A DNA stretch of 64,000 nt from Pythium myriotylum (GCA_023091665.1 JALJCQ010000013.1:2418001-2482000); one strand, 5' to 3'; positions 11,101 through 21,178 are shown, counted from the first letter of the stretch. A program made the numbers and translations. Notes: a model not told the origin generated them from the letters alone.

Positions 11101-12104
11101 AGTGTATCGATGGCCAGTGTGTGCTCCTACTCGTCTACGTTGACGATGTGATCATTACTGGAAGTTCGCCTGACCTGATCACGGACGTGAAGTCACAACT
11201 CAAGACGCGATTCGAGATGACCGACAATGGTCCATGCAAGTTTGTCCTCGGCATCGAACTCGTCGACAATGCAGATGGTTCGGTTACTCTGTGCCAGCGC
11301 CGTTACATCAGTGACATCTTAAAGCGCTTCAACATGGAAGACTGCAAGCCGGTAGCAAGCCCAGTTGACGTCAGTGCCAAGCTCACCACGACGAATGAAG
11401 ACGATGTGCCGGTCACCAATGCCCCATACCGCGAGGCAGTTGGTGCACTGATGCATGTAATGTGTGCCACTCGACCTGACATTGCATTCGCCGTGGGAAT
11501 GGTCTCGCGATTCATGGAAGCGCCCCATGAAGTCCATTGGATTGCCGTCAAGCGCATCTTCCGTTACCTCCAAGGCACCAAGTCGCACGGGATTCGATTC
11601 ACCACAGACCCGGACATGAAGTTTGCTGGCTACTCCGATGCCGATTGGGCCGGTGACATATCAGACCGCAAGTCAACATCCGGCTACGTGTTTACACTTG
11701 CCGGCGGACCCATTAGCTGGGGATCCAAGAAGCAATCAAGTGTCTCCCTATCTACAAGCGAAGCCGAGTACATCGCATTGAGTCTCGCAATTCAAGAGGG
11801 CAAGTGGGTCCATCGCCTACTGTGTGAAGCATTGGACGCTGCACAAGTCCCAAGTCCGAAGTTTGTGATTCTTGAAGACAACCAGTCATGCATCAAGATG
11901 ACCAAGAACCCAGTAAACCATGGTCGTGCCAAGCACATCGACATCAAATACCACCACATTCGTGATGAAGTCAAGTCCGGGGAAGTCGAAGTAAAGTACT
12001 GCCCAAGCTCAACCATGAACGCCGACTTGCTCACGAAGGGTCTACCCGGTCCCCGTCACCAAGAGCTCACTCAAGCCCTCGGAATTCAAGGCTGTGACCA
12101 TTGA
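8124..12104 (+). CDS. Copia B1 Gag-Pol polyprotein, intact
   Basis: One frame of 1326 codons with the Copia domain order Gag, protease, integrase, reverse transcriptase, RNase H. Approximate residues: CCHC knuckle CSHCGKTGHLVDRC near 220; protease IDSGATHH near 290; integrase D (HLDLCGPM ~494), D (VRHDGAKEF ~555) and E (TAERNIR ~592); RT YVDDVIITG near 1005; RNase H EDNQSCIKM near 1251. The ATG at 8124 is inside the primer binding site. A second in-frame ATG follows five codons later (MSPSTM). The TGA stop overlaps the polypurine tract, so the ORF fills the internal region. All catalytic motifs appear present. It shares layout but only modest similarity with family A. Confidence 0.94.
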   Translation: MSPSTMTDKTKTLVDKFRGDNYASWARYMRGVFLTKSVWNVVNINETPTFSDPRIKDEYIRTNNIAFGLMLLHIDAEYHHIVDDCEEAHVAWKRLRSLYEGSQKAGRIYLKRQLFSMEMKEGANVLHHCNEILNIHAKLVAIGAKMEDEDVAICLLRSLPKSYENVVLHIEMSNADLRTKEVIKALTNEHVKRAGEMKTAATKLDDQAKAFVSEQDTRVCSHCGKTGHLVDRCWAKNKQEGRKFGGGRFGGKRANHVQRDYEEDDDAIAFAVSMEASIAPDTSMIGKWAIDSGATHHVCNDRSMFASLAEGDHGELVVAEGTKTKILGVGTVHERAIIHGGQVRDLELRDVLYVPGIKKNLLSIPQINKSGKFRVVFEGPAMSVFDKRSRKVVATAQLAFGLFWLRSFPRATSPSALTISADRAISILHERMGHASTPLLRLLLDKPMVKDADLPTSTKATPMCQGCQQGKMVQKPFKSNTEKRKFQPFELIHLDLCGPMEVDSIGGSKYLLLIVDESSGLMHGSCIASKSDCSALIIKFIKQVSNQFDRRVKFVRHDGAKEFATSAIKAFYADQGIEQQVTVPYAHQTNSTAERNIRSIVTMGRSMLHHAGLDKIFWAEAAMTAIYIKNRLPSPKSNDKTPYELVYGEKPSIKHMRVFGCLAFVLTPSEMRKKWDAKSRPGLFVGYQESSKAYRIFDIEANKIVISRDVNFDETKPGGWYLENTTSGMDDLLERLDDIDNEGGLNLANFKYSGKRRSGAPQPVEPMQSDADDEASGSESVRRSTRRRMSPVEWWRASANLTETSDFTEPSTYEEAVSGPDQEHWKRAITAELRSMQEREVFSPAKLPNGERAIDAKWVFKIKRRADGSIDKYKARLVARGFKQKYGIDYTETFAPVFKYTTLRMMIALAKSFGWPVEQLDVVTAFLYGVMKEQVFIRTPEGMELERGYDCLKLLKSIYGLKQASRVWNETFDEYVRSIGFNASKSDPCLYIKCIDGQCVLLLVYVDDVIITGSSPDLITDVKSQLKTRFEMTDNGPCKFVLGIELVDNADGSVTLCQRRYISDILKRFNMEDCKPVASPVDVSAKLTTTNEDDVPVTNAPYREAVGALMHVMCATRPDIAFAVGMVSRFMEAPHEVHWIAVKRIFRYLQGTKSHGIRFTTDPDMKFAGYSDADWAGDISDRKSTSGYVFTLAGGPISWGSKKQSSVSLSTSEAEYIALSLAIQEGKWVHRLLCEALDAAQVPSPKFVILEDNQSCIKMTKNPVNHGRAKHIDIKYHHIRDEVKSGEVEVKYCPSSTMNADLLTKGLPGPRHQELTQALGIQGCDH

Positions 12105-12111
12105 GGGGGGC

Positions 12112-12466
12112 TATTATGGGTACAATGTGTCACAACATCTTGAAGTTAAAGTTCAAGTTGTGGAAGATTCAACTGTAGAAAATTCTCATGTGGAAGATTC
12201 CCATGTAGAAAATTCTCAGGTGGAAAGTTCTCCATCTAGTTCTGGGTTGAACCCAGTTCAACCCATCAACCTTGTTGAAGTACCCACGAAGTGTGTATAC
12301 CTCTGCATATGATTACGATAGGTAGGACATGCATATGTTTATGGTAGCGTAGGACACAAGACGGCTTAGAGGTAGCGACAGCGAACTAAGTCCCGATCAA
12401 TTCACTCTGCATTTTGCCAAGCTTCAGTCAAGTCCACTCCTCTTCTCGACTTCGTGACCTTTAATA
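12112..12466 (+). repeat. B1 3' LTR, 355 bp
   Basis: Same sequence and TATTA/TAATA ends as 7765-8119. It is followed at 12467 by GTCGCC, which continues a family A reverse transcriptase frame. Confidence 0.92.
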
Positions 12467-13782
12467 GTCGCCAAGTTCACGTCGATCCGCACCATCCTCA
12501 GCATCGCCGCTCGACACAAGCTCATGATCCATCAGATGGATGTCAAGACGGCGTTCCTGAACGGCAACCTCGACGAAGAAATCTACATGAAGCAGCCCGA
12601 AGGCTTCGTCGACCAGCGCCACCCCGACTACGTGTGCAAGCTCAAGCGCTCGCTCTACGGTCTCAAGCAGTCGCCCCGCATGTGGAACCAGACCATCGAC
12701 GCCTTCATGCGCAAGGTCGGCTTCACCAAGTGCGAGATGGACCACTGCGTGTACGTCAAGCGGAGCGGCTCAGCGATGATCTTCGTGGTGATCTACGTCG
12801 ACGACCTCATCCTCGCCTGCAACAGCCTCGAGTTGCTCACGGCGACCAAGCGTGCACTCAGCGAACGCTTCGAGATGTCCGACCTCGGCGAACTCAAGTA
12901 CTGCCTCGGCATGGAAGTTGAGCAAGACCCCAAGTCCGGCGACGTGACCATGCGGCAGACCAAGTTCCTGCAGTCGATCCTGACCAAGTTCGGCATGCAA
13001 GACTGCAAACCAGTGAGGACCCCTCAAGACCCCGGACTCAAGCTGACCAAGGCCATGTGCGAAGGTGGTTGCAAGCACGAAGACACCATGAAGAACGTGC
13101 CGTACCGAAGTGCAGTCGGCGCACTCATGTACCTCATGGTCGGCACTCGACCAGACCTCGCAGCGGCAGTCGGCACACTCAGCCAGTTCGCCGCGGACCC
13201 GTGTCCAGCACATTGGCAAGCTCTCAAGCGTGTGCTCCGCTACCTGCAAGCGACTCCGACGTACGGCCTGCAGTTCTCGGCTTCGCACGATGGAAGACTG
13301 GTCGGCTACTCCGACGCCGACTGGGCTGGCGACATCGAGTCACGTCGAAGCACCAGCGGCTACGTGTTCATGCTCAACGGCGGATGCATCAGCTGGCGCA
13401 GCAAGAAGCAGCGAACTGTCGCCCTCTCCTCGACCGAAGCAGAGTACATGGCTCTATCGGAAGCGATCCAAGAAGCCGTGTGGCTCAAGGCGTTCCTGTG
13501 CGAACTCGGCGAAGTTGCAAGTGACCAAGCGCTCACGGTGTACGAAGACAACCAAGGTGCCATCGCGTTGGCCAAGAACCCCGAGTTCCACAAGCGCACC
13601 AAGCACATCGACATTCGCTACCACTTCGTTCGTGAGAAGGTCGAGGACGGTCAAGTGTGTCTGCAGTATTGCCCGACCCAAGACATGCTTGCCGACATCA
13701 TGACCAAGCCGATCCCCACTGTCCAGTTCGACGTGCTCCGCACCAAGCTCGGTGTCCAAGACGCAGTCGAGTCGAGGGGGAG
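12467..13782 (+). pseudogene. Copia A2 fragment: RT and RNase H
   Basis: This is the 3' part of a family A polyprotein, from the middle of reverse transcriptase ([11 protein letters not shown] region) through YVDD and RNase H. The frame is open and ends inside the following LTR at 13828. The 5' part is missing because a family B element inserted at GTCGC. The rest of A2 is expected left of the window. A few substitutions separate it from A1. Confidence 0.9.
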
Positions 13783-14141
13783 TGTTGAAGATGATGCGCC
13801 TCGAACCCAGCATCATCATTCCAGTTGAAGCTCGGCAGTTGAAGCTCGGCTGTAGAAGATTCTCCTGCAGAAGATTCTCCGTGGAAGATTCGACATGTGG
13901 AAGATTCGACATGTGGAAGATTCTCCGTCTGGTTCTGGTTTGAATCCAGTGCCACCCATCGACTTCGTTGAAGTATCCACGAAGTCAGTTTATGTTTGCA
14001 CATGTTTACGATAGGTAGGACATACATTTGATTACGGTAGCGTAGGACACACACAGACGGCTTAGAGGTAGCAGCAGCGAACTAAGTCCCGATCAATTCA
14101 CTTTGCATTTTGCATCCCACCAACCAAGCGACCTCCCAACA
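13783..14141 (+). repeat. A2 3' LTR, 359 bp
   Basis: Family A LTR with TGTTG start and CAACA end. It is followed by CGACA, the probable target duplication, and then by family B gag in reverse orientation. Confidence 0.92.
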
Positions 14142-14780
14142 CGACACAAACGCCTTGGCTTGGTCGTCGAGCTTGGTGGCTGCAGTCTTCATCTCGCCGG
14201 CACGCTTCACGTGCTCGTTCGTGAGAGCCTTGATCACTTCTTTAGTTCTCAAGTCGGCATTGCTCATCTCGATGTGCAGAACCACGTTCTCATAGCTCTT
14301 AGGCAAACTGCGCAGCAGACAAATTGCCACATCTTCGTCCTCCATCTTCGCGCCGATGGCCACAAGCTTGGCGTGGATGTTGAGGATCTCGTTGCAGTGA
14401 TGCAACACATTCGCGCCTTCCTTCATCTCCATACTAAAGAGCTGACGCTTCAAGTAGATTCGACCCGCCTTCTGCGACCCTTCGTACAACGAACGGAGTC
14501 GCTTCCATGCCACATGAGCTTCTTCACAGTCGTCGACGATGTGGTGGTACTCCGCGTCGATATGGAGGAGCATCAGGCCGAACGCGATGTTGTTGGTCCT
14601 GATGTACTCGTCCTTGATCCGCGGGTCCGAGAACGTCGGCGTCTCGTTGATGTTCACGACATTCCACACCGACTTGGTTAGGAACACGCCTCGCATGTAG
14701 CGTGCCCACGAAGCGTAGTTGTCGCCACGGAACTTGTCAACGAGAGTCTTTGTCTTGTCCGTCATGGTACTTGGGCTCAT
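14142..14780 (-). pseudogene. Copia B2 fragment: 5' Gag part
   Basis: The minus strand encodes the first ~212 residues of family B Gag, from the ATG in the primer binding site (14780) to the sequence just before the zinc knuckle (AKAFVS). There the A2 LTR interrupts it. The open frame running on into the LTR is accidental. The 3' remainder of B2 should be left of the window. Confidence 0.9.
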
Positions 14781-14784
14781 AACC

Positions 14785-15139
14785 TATTAAAGGTCACGAA
14801 GTCGAGAAGAGGAGTGGACTTGACTGAAGCTTGGCAAAATGCAGAGTGAATTGATCGGGACTTAGTTCGCTGTCGCTACCTCTAAGCCGTCTTGTGTCCT
14901 ACGCTACCATAAACATATGCATGTCCTACCTATCGTAATCATATGCAGAGGTATACACACTTCGTGGGTACTTCAACAAGGTTGATGGGTTGAACTGGGT
15001 TCAACCCAGAACTAGATGGAGAACTTTCCACCTGAGAATTTTCTACATGGGAATCTTCCACATATGAATTTTCTACAGTTGAATCTTCCACAACTTGAAC
15101 TTCAACTTCAAGATGTTGTGACACATTGTACCCATAATA
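14785..15139 (-). repeat. B2 5' LTR, 355 bp
   Basis: Family B LTR in reverse orientation, directly behind the primer binding site at 14770-14784. It differs from the B1 LTR at a few bases (for example CATATGAATTT in place of CATGAGAATTT). To its right the sequence continues in family A reverse transcriptase. Confidence 0.92.
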
Positions 15140-16131
15140 ATCTGCGTCGACGACCTCATCCTCGCCTGCAACAGCCTCGAGTTGCTCACGGCGACCAAGC
15201 GTGCACTCAGCGAACGCTTCGAGATGTCCGACCTCGGCGAACTCAAGTACTGCCTCGGCATGGAAGTTGAGCAAGACCCCAAGTCCGGCGACGTGACCAT
15301 GCGGCAGACCAAGTTCCTGCAGTCGATCCTGACCAAGTTCGGCATGCAAGACTGCAAACCAGTGAGGACCCCTCAAGACCCCGGACTCAAGCTGACCAAG
15401 GCCATGTGCGAAGGTGGTTGCAAGCACGAAGACACCATGAAGAACGTGCCGTACCGAAGTGCAGTCGGCGCACTCATGTACCTCATGGTCGGCACTCGAC
15501 CAGACCTCGCAGCGGCAGTCGGCACACTCAGCCAGTTCGCCGCGGACCCGTGTCCAGCACATTGGCAAGCTCTCAAGCGTGTGCTCCGCTACCTGCAAGC
15601 GACTCCGACGTACGGCCTGCAGTTCTCGGCTTCGCACGATGGAAGACTGGTCGGCTACTCCGACGCCGACTGGGCTGGCGACATCGAGTCACGTCGAAGC
15701 ACCAGCGGCTACGTGTTCATGCTCAACGGCGGATGCATCAGCTGGCGCAGCAAGAAGCAGCGAACTGTCGCCCTCTCCTCGACCGAAGCAGAGTACATGG
15801 CTCTATCGGAAGCGATCCAAGAAGCCGTGTGGCTCAAGGCGTTCCTGTGCGAACTCGGCGAAGTTGCAAGTGACCAAGCGCTCACGGTGTACGAAGACAA
15901 CCAAGGTGCCATCGCGTTGGCCAAGAACCCCGAGTTCCACAAGCGCACCAAGCACATCGACATTCGCTACCACTTCGTTCGTGAGAAGGTCGAGGACGGT
16001 CAAGTGTGTCTGCAGTATTGCCCGACCCAAGACATGCTTGCCGACATCATGACCAAGCCGATCCCCACTGTCCAGTTCGACGTGCTCCGCACCAAGCTCG
16101 GTGTCCAAGACGCAGTCGAGTCGAGGGGGAG
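15140..16131 (+). pseudogene. Copia A3 fragment: RT C-terminal part and RNase H
   Basis: This begins in family A reverse transcriptase at the YVDD strand. The Tyr codon preceding VDD is changed (ATCTGCGTCGAC against ATCTACGTCGAC in A1 and A2), giving C-V-D-D. The frame then runs open through RNase H to a stop in the LTR at 16177. It is cut on the left by B2. Confidence 0.88.
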
Positions 16132-16490
16132 TGTTGAAGATGATGCGCCTCGAACCCAGCGTCATCATTCCAGTTGAAGCTCGGCAGTTGAAGCTCGGCT
16201 GTAGAAGATTCTCCTGCAGAAGATTCTCCGTGGAAGATTCGACATGTGGAAGATTCGACATGTGGAAGATTCTCCGTCTGGTTCTGGTTTGAATCCAGTG
16301 CCACCCATCGACTTCGTTGAAGTATCCACGAAGTCAGTTTATGTTTGCATATGTTTACGATAGGTAGGACATACATTTGATTATGGTAGCGTAGGACACA
16401 CACAGACGGCTTAGAGGTAGCAGTAGCGAACTAAGTCCCGATCAATTCACTTTGCATTTTGCATCCCACCAACCAAGCGACCTTCCAACA
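16132..16490 (+). repeat. A3 3' LTR, 359 bp
   Basis: Family A LTR with canonical TGTTG/CAACA ends. It is followed by TCTTC, which continues family A integrase in reverse orientation (copy A4). Confidence 0.92.
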
Positions 16491-17268
16491 TCTTCATGGG
16501 GCCGGCCACATCGCTGTACACGACGTCAAGCAGATTCGCAGACCGCTTGGTCGTGCCCGACTGGAACTTGACGCGAGTCAGCTCGCCGAGTGCACAGCCT
16601 TCACAGACCTCCCACTCCTGCACAGACCCGATATCGAGTCCGTCGGCGAGGTCCTTCTTGACGATGGCTTCGAGACCGCTGAAGCCGATGTGACCGAGTC
16701 GGAGGTGCCACAGGTACGACTTGGACATGGCGCGACCTCGTCTTGTACTGGCGGCGTGGGCTGCTTCAATCGACACTGGAGACATGTTGAGCTTGAACAG
16801 ACCCTTGCCGATACGAGTGCCGATGGTCCGCTTGGCGCCCTTGAGCACGACGAAGCAACCGTCCTTGTCGAACGTCACGGGAGCAACGTCCTCCGTGAAT
16901 CTTCCGACCGAGAACAGGTTGCGGCTGAGCTTGGGGATATGCCACACGTTGGTGAGCAAACCCTTCTTGACACCGCTTGGAGTCTTCATCGACATGAGAA
17001 TGTCTCCCACGCCAACTGCTTGGACCGTGCCATCATCGGCCAGATGCACGTCGACTGGGTCGATCTTCCTGTAGTTCATCATGAACTGCTTGGTTCGCGA
17101 CATGTGCTGAGTCGCACCCGAGTCGACCAACCACGCCGTGGATTGACTCGACTTGCCTTGGGTCTTCCCGACCGAGAACAGGTACTCGCCGGGGTCTTCA
17201 TCTCGCGCAAGGTTGGCTCGCTGGAACCGTTGCCGAGGGTTGCCGTTTCCGTTGCCGTTGCCGCCGGA

Positions 17269-17302
<34 letters not shown>

Positions 17303-18078
17303 TCCTTGACACGCGAGTGGCACTCCGCGGCCCAATGACCGATCTTGCCGCAGTAGTTGCACGTGCCAGTCTTCTTGACTGCACGGCCCTTGGGCTTCGC
17401 GTCACTTGTCATGAACGCTTGGCCAAGCGTGGCTCCGTCGCCACCTTGCTCCTTGCGCTTCATGTCTTCATGGAGCAGCCGAGACGTCACGAGTTCCCAC
17501 GTGAGCGCGTCGACACGCGACTCCAACGCCGTGATGAGGAACTGGTACGACTCGCTGAGACTGCCGAGAAGCGTGATCACCAAGTCGTCTTCGCTGACCG
17601 GAGCGCCGACTGCGTCGAGTTGCTCCGCCAGGGTCTTGAGCTTGTTGATGTGCGTGAGCACATCGTCACCTTCTTCCATCATGGTCGTGAAGAAACGACG
17701 ACGAAGAAAGAGCTTGTTGGCAAGGCTCTTCTTCTCGAAGTGTTCTTCCAGTCTTGACCATGCATCTTGCGCACCACTCGCCGACCGAACCAGCGGGAGC
17801 TGCGAGTCTTCCATCGCGAGACAGATCATCGCGAGCGCCTTGCGAGACTTCTTCTTGAAGAGGGCTCGGTCCGCGTCGGTCTGGCACTGCTCGAGTTTGA
17901 CCTCTCCACAGACAACTTCCCAGACGTCGCGTTCTTCGAGCACCATCTGCATCTTGAACTTCCATGTGTGGAAGTTGGTTCCGTCGAACTTGTTGATGCG
18001 AGCTGGGGTGGTCGAATCCATGGCGAAGGCTGGGGAGGCGAAGTCGGTGGAGGCAGAGTCGGCTGGGCTTGGGCTCAT
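16491..18078 (-). pseudogene. Copia A4 fragment: Gag, protease, start of integrase
   Basis: The minus strand encodes about 529 residues of family A polyprotein from the ATG in the primer binding site (18078). It contains Gag, the CCHC knuckle, the Asn-Gly repeat, protease DSGATQH and the integrase start (YSDVAGPMK). It is cut there by the A3 LTR. Compared with A1, the Asn-Gly repeat around the SGG interruption is arranged differently, consistent with slippage in GTTGCC repeats. The frame is otherwise open. Confidence 0.9.
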
Positions 18079-18082
18079 AACC

Positions 18083-18441
18083 TGTTGGAAGGTCGCTTGG
18101 TTGGTGGGATGCAAAATGCAAAGTGAATTGATCGGGACTTAGTTCGCTACTGCTACCTCTAAGCCGTCTGTGTGTGTCCTACGCTACCATAATCAAATGT
18201 ATGTCCTACCTATCGTAAACATATGCAAACATAAACTGACTTCGTGGATACTTCAACGAAGTCGATGGGTGGCACTGGATTCAAACCAGAACCAGACGGA
18301 GAATCTTCCACATGTCGAATCTTCCACATGTCGAATCTTCCACGGAGAATCTTCTGCAGGAGAATCTTCTACAGCCGAGCTTCAACTGCCGAGCTTCAAC
18401 TGGAATGATGACGCTGGGTTCGAGGCGCATCATCTTCAACA
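18083..18441 (-). repeat. A4 5' LTR, 359 bp
   Basis: Family A LTR in reverse orientation, flanked on the right by GAACC (18442-18446, probable target duplication) and the reverse transcriptase of Gypsy element C. Confidence 0.92.
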
Positions 18442-20876
18442 GAACCAGCTGATCAAGCTCATGAACTACCCGCTGCCACTGATCGACGACCTTCTCGGTA
18501 ACTTTGAGAAGGTCATGTGGTTTCTGAGTCTCGACATGGCCAGCGGCTTCTGGGCCGTGCTTATGACCCAGCGGGCCAAGCACATCAGCGCTTTCGTGTG
18601 CCCACTTGGCCACTTCCAGTGGATCCGGATGCCGTTCGGTCTGAAAAACGCTCCGTTGATCTACCAGAAGGTCATTGACAACGCCCTCTGGGGGTACGTC
18701 AGGCTCCCTCCGCACCTAGAAGCCGAGGTCGAGCCAGAAGTGATGCACGCTCTAGGTCTAGAGCCCGTCACGGAGCTGGAAGTTGCCAAGTCCGAGCTGG
18801 AAAATGCTGACAAGACTGTCTTTGACCTCAGCATCCCAGCTCCAGCTGCACTTGGTCCGGTCCTGAAGCGGAGTTCCTACATTGATGACATCGCCTATGG
18901 CACGGCGACGCTGGAGGAGTTGCTGGAAGTGCTGGACAAGCTACTATTCCGGCTCCGGTACTGGCGGATTTCCGTAAGTCTGCCTAAGAGTGCGTTTGGG
19001 AAGCACTCGATCCAGTACCTGTCCCACCAGGTGAGTCAGGAAGGCATCGTCGCAACGCCTAAGATTGCCAAGGAGCTGGAACAGTTGCCGTTCCCTTCAA
19101 GTCTCAAAGGTGTCCAGTCGTTCCTAGGAAGCTTGAACTATTACAATAAGTTCATCGAAGACTACTCGGTCATCGCCAGCGTGCTCTACGAGCTCATCGA
19201 CGAGCGAATCCGAGCTGGTGACCAGCTCGAACCAGCTAAGCGCGCGTTCGAACTGTTGAAGATGAAGATCCAGGCTCCTCCGTTGCTCCGGCACCCAGAT
19301 CGAGCCAGGCCATATGTGATTATCCCTCACGCGAACCAGTGGGCGATCGGAGCGGTGCTGGGCCAGGAACATGACGGAGTCATCCACCCAGTCCGGTTCA
19401 CCGGCCGCACCCTGCATGACGCCGAGCTCCGGTATCATCTGGCCGAGAAGGAAATCCTAGCTCTGCTGCGAGTGTTAAGTGTGTTCTACACCCTGGTTGC
19501 TGGCCAGGATCTAGTCGTCTATACCAGGTTCTCGACTTTGAAGTGGGTTCTGACGTCCAAATCCGTGCAAGGAAGGACCCTCCAGTGGGCTGCGTTGCTA
19601 TCACCTTGGACCATGGAGGTCAGGCGAGTTGAGCGTGATGAAGACGGTCTGGCATCGCTAGTCGCGGCTAGCATTACACCCCGGGAGAAGTTGGACCAGG
19701 TGGCCGCCGAGCTGGTACCCAGGAAGGCGATGCTAGTAAAGCCACCGCTGGTCAGTCTGGAAATGCTGGATAGCGAGTACTCTGGGCTGGTTCTCAGTTT
19801 TGACGGTGCGGCTAAGCTCAAGTCCAACGCTGGAAGTGCCAGTTTTGTGTTGTGGCAGTTGCCAGGCTGGATCCCAGTGTTTGCTAGGTCGATATACCTG
19901 GAAAATGTGACTGTGAACCAGGCCGAGTACCACGGCCTGCTACGAGGGCTGGAATACGTAAACTGAAGACAGAGCTAGTCAAGCGGCTTGCTGTGGTTGG
20001 AGATTCACGAATTGTGATCCAGCAATGCCAGGGAGCTATTGGCTGCAACCAGCCCCATCTAGCACTACTCCTAGCAGAGTTCGATCGACTCCGAGCTGGG
20101 TTCGATGCGATCGACCTGGTTCACGTGAAGCGAGAGTTCAACGGTGCTGCAGACTACCTAGCTGGGCTAGCACTCCGGACGCAAAAGACCCAGGACATCC
20201 AGGACGAGGTGACGTTCTGTGAGCTAGTCCAGCTCAACAAGCTGCCAGACCAACTAACGCGAAGGCAAGGTGCTCAAGATGCTCAAGATCGCGGTGAGAC
20301 GGCTCAAGATCCAGGACCAAGTGTTGAAGATGCTGGAGAACCAGGTACAGCGACTGAGGGCGCCACCCAGCGCTCAGAACGTCACCGAAGTGAGCGCGAC
20401 GCTGGTTCCGGCGTCCCCGAGTCAGGTATCCACAGCGATGACGATGCGACCAGCCCCACTGGACCGCTAACGAACCAGGAAGAAGGAAAGTCACGCTCTC
20501 CCGGCTCTGCGGTCGTTTTCGCTGCTCGGACGCGCAGCGCAAGCCGCGCCGCAGCTCAAGCGCCGTCCGCGACTGCCGTTCCGGTGCCACCGCGTCGAAG
20601 GAGCTCGAGGATCGCCGCGCAAGCTCCCACATCGGTTGAGCTCAGTCAGTCGTCGGCTGCAAGTCTCCAGCAGCGTGTGACTGTCGAAGATTCGGTGCCG
20701 AGCCAAATCCCAGTGGGTGTGAATCTTCGCGACGCAGCTGCTCTTCCCGAACCAGATTTTGTCGCACCGCCTGTCCCATCTGGACCCGTCTTTACACCGG
20801 GCGCCACCCATCGCCCAGTCTCTGAACGTGAATCCAGCGTGGATCCAGCTCCACACCCATCGTCAGTCGCCATAGA
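18442..20876 (+). pseudogene. Gypsy C pol, part 1: RT, RNase H, second RNase H
   Basis: Ty3/Gypsy polymerase starting inside reverse transcriptase (palm motif LSLDMASGFWAV). About 60 residues lie between the NAPLIYQKVIDNALW motif and YIDD (catalytic aspartates in SSYIDDIAYG). RT-linked RNase H follows. Then comes a second RNase H-like domain (SFDGAAK, QAEYHGLL, VVGDSRIVI, FNGAADYLAG), which carries a one-base frameshift near 19960 (TGA at 19964). A proline-, serine- and arginine-rich linker ends at the insertion of element D. The upstream RT half, protease and gag are missing, cut by Copia A4. The frame resumes at 28012. Confidence 0.87.
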
Positions 20877-21178
20877 TGTAACGGGGTACAAGGTTACACA
20901 AGTAGGTTAGGTTGTGTAGGTACATAATGCGTGTGGTCCACTTAGGGGAAAAGTTACCCTAAGTAGTGACTCTCTTTTATTAGATTCAGTAGGTGATATC
21001 CCTGGGTATTAGATACCAGGGATATCAGGTATAGGGGGATTATTCCCCAGGGGAATAATCTGAATACAATCAGTTCGCCTTTTGCCAAGTCCTTGGCGCT
21101 CGTCGACAGGGGTCGACTCGGAGCGGCTGCTCACGCTTCCTCAAGCGCAGGTGCTGTGAACGGTCGCGGACCGTTACA
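20877..21178 (+). repeat. Element D 5' LTR, 302 bp
   Basis: It contains three strong inverted repeats: CTTAGGG/CCCTAAG (20941-20963); GATATCCCTGGGTAT with its near-perfect partner (20995-21026); and an 11-bp perfect one, GATTATTCCCC/GGGGAATAATC (21038-21060). Confidence 0.93.

Larger units (their letters stand above)
7765..12466 (+). mobile_element. Copia family B element, complete copy B1
   Basis: This is a full-length 4.7-kb Copia element: LTR 7765-8119, primer binding site, one long frame, polypurine tract 12103-12111 and LTR 12112-12466. The two LTRs look identical by eye, which indicates recent activity or LTR exchange. The flanks do not form a direct target duplication (ATAAA on the left, GTCGC on the right). 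This fits an inversion after insertion rather than a simple insertion. Confidence 0.93.

Noticed and set aside
18170..18441. Open frame that joins the A4 LTR to Gypsy C
   Set aside because: The frame runs through LTR sequence by chance; the C coding sequence begins only at 18442.
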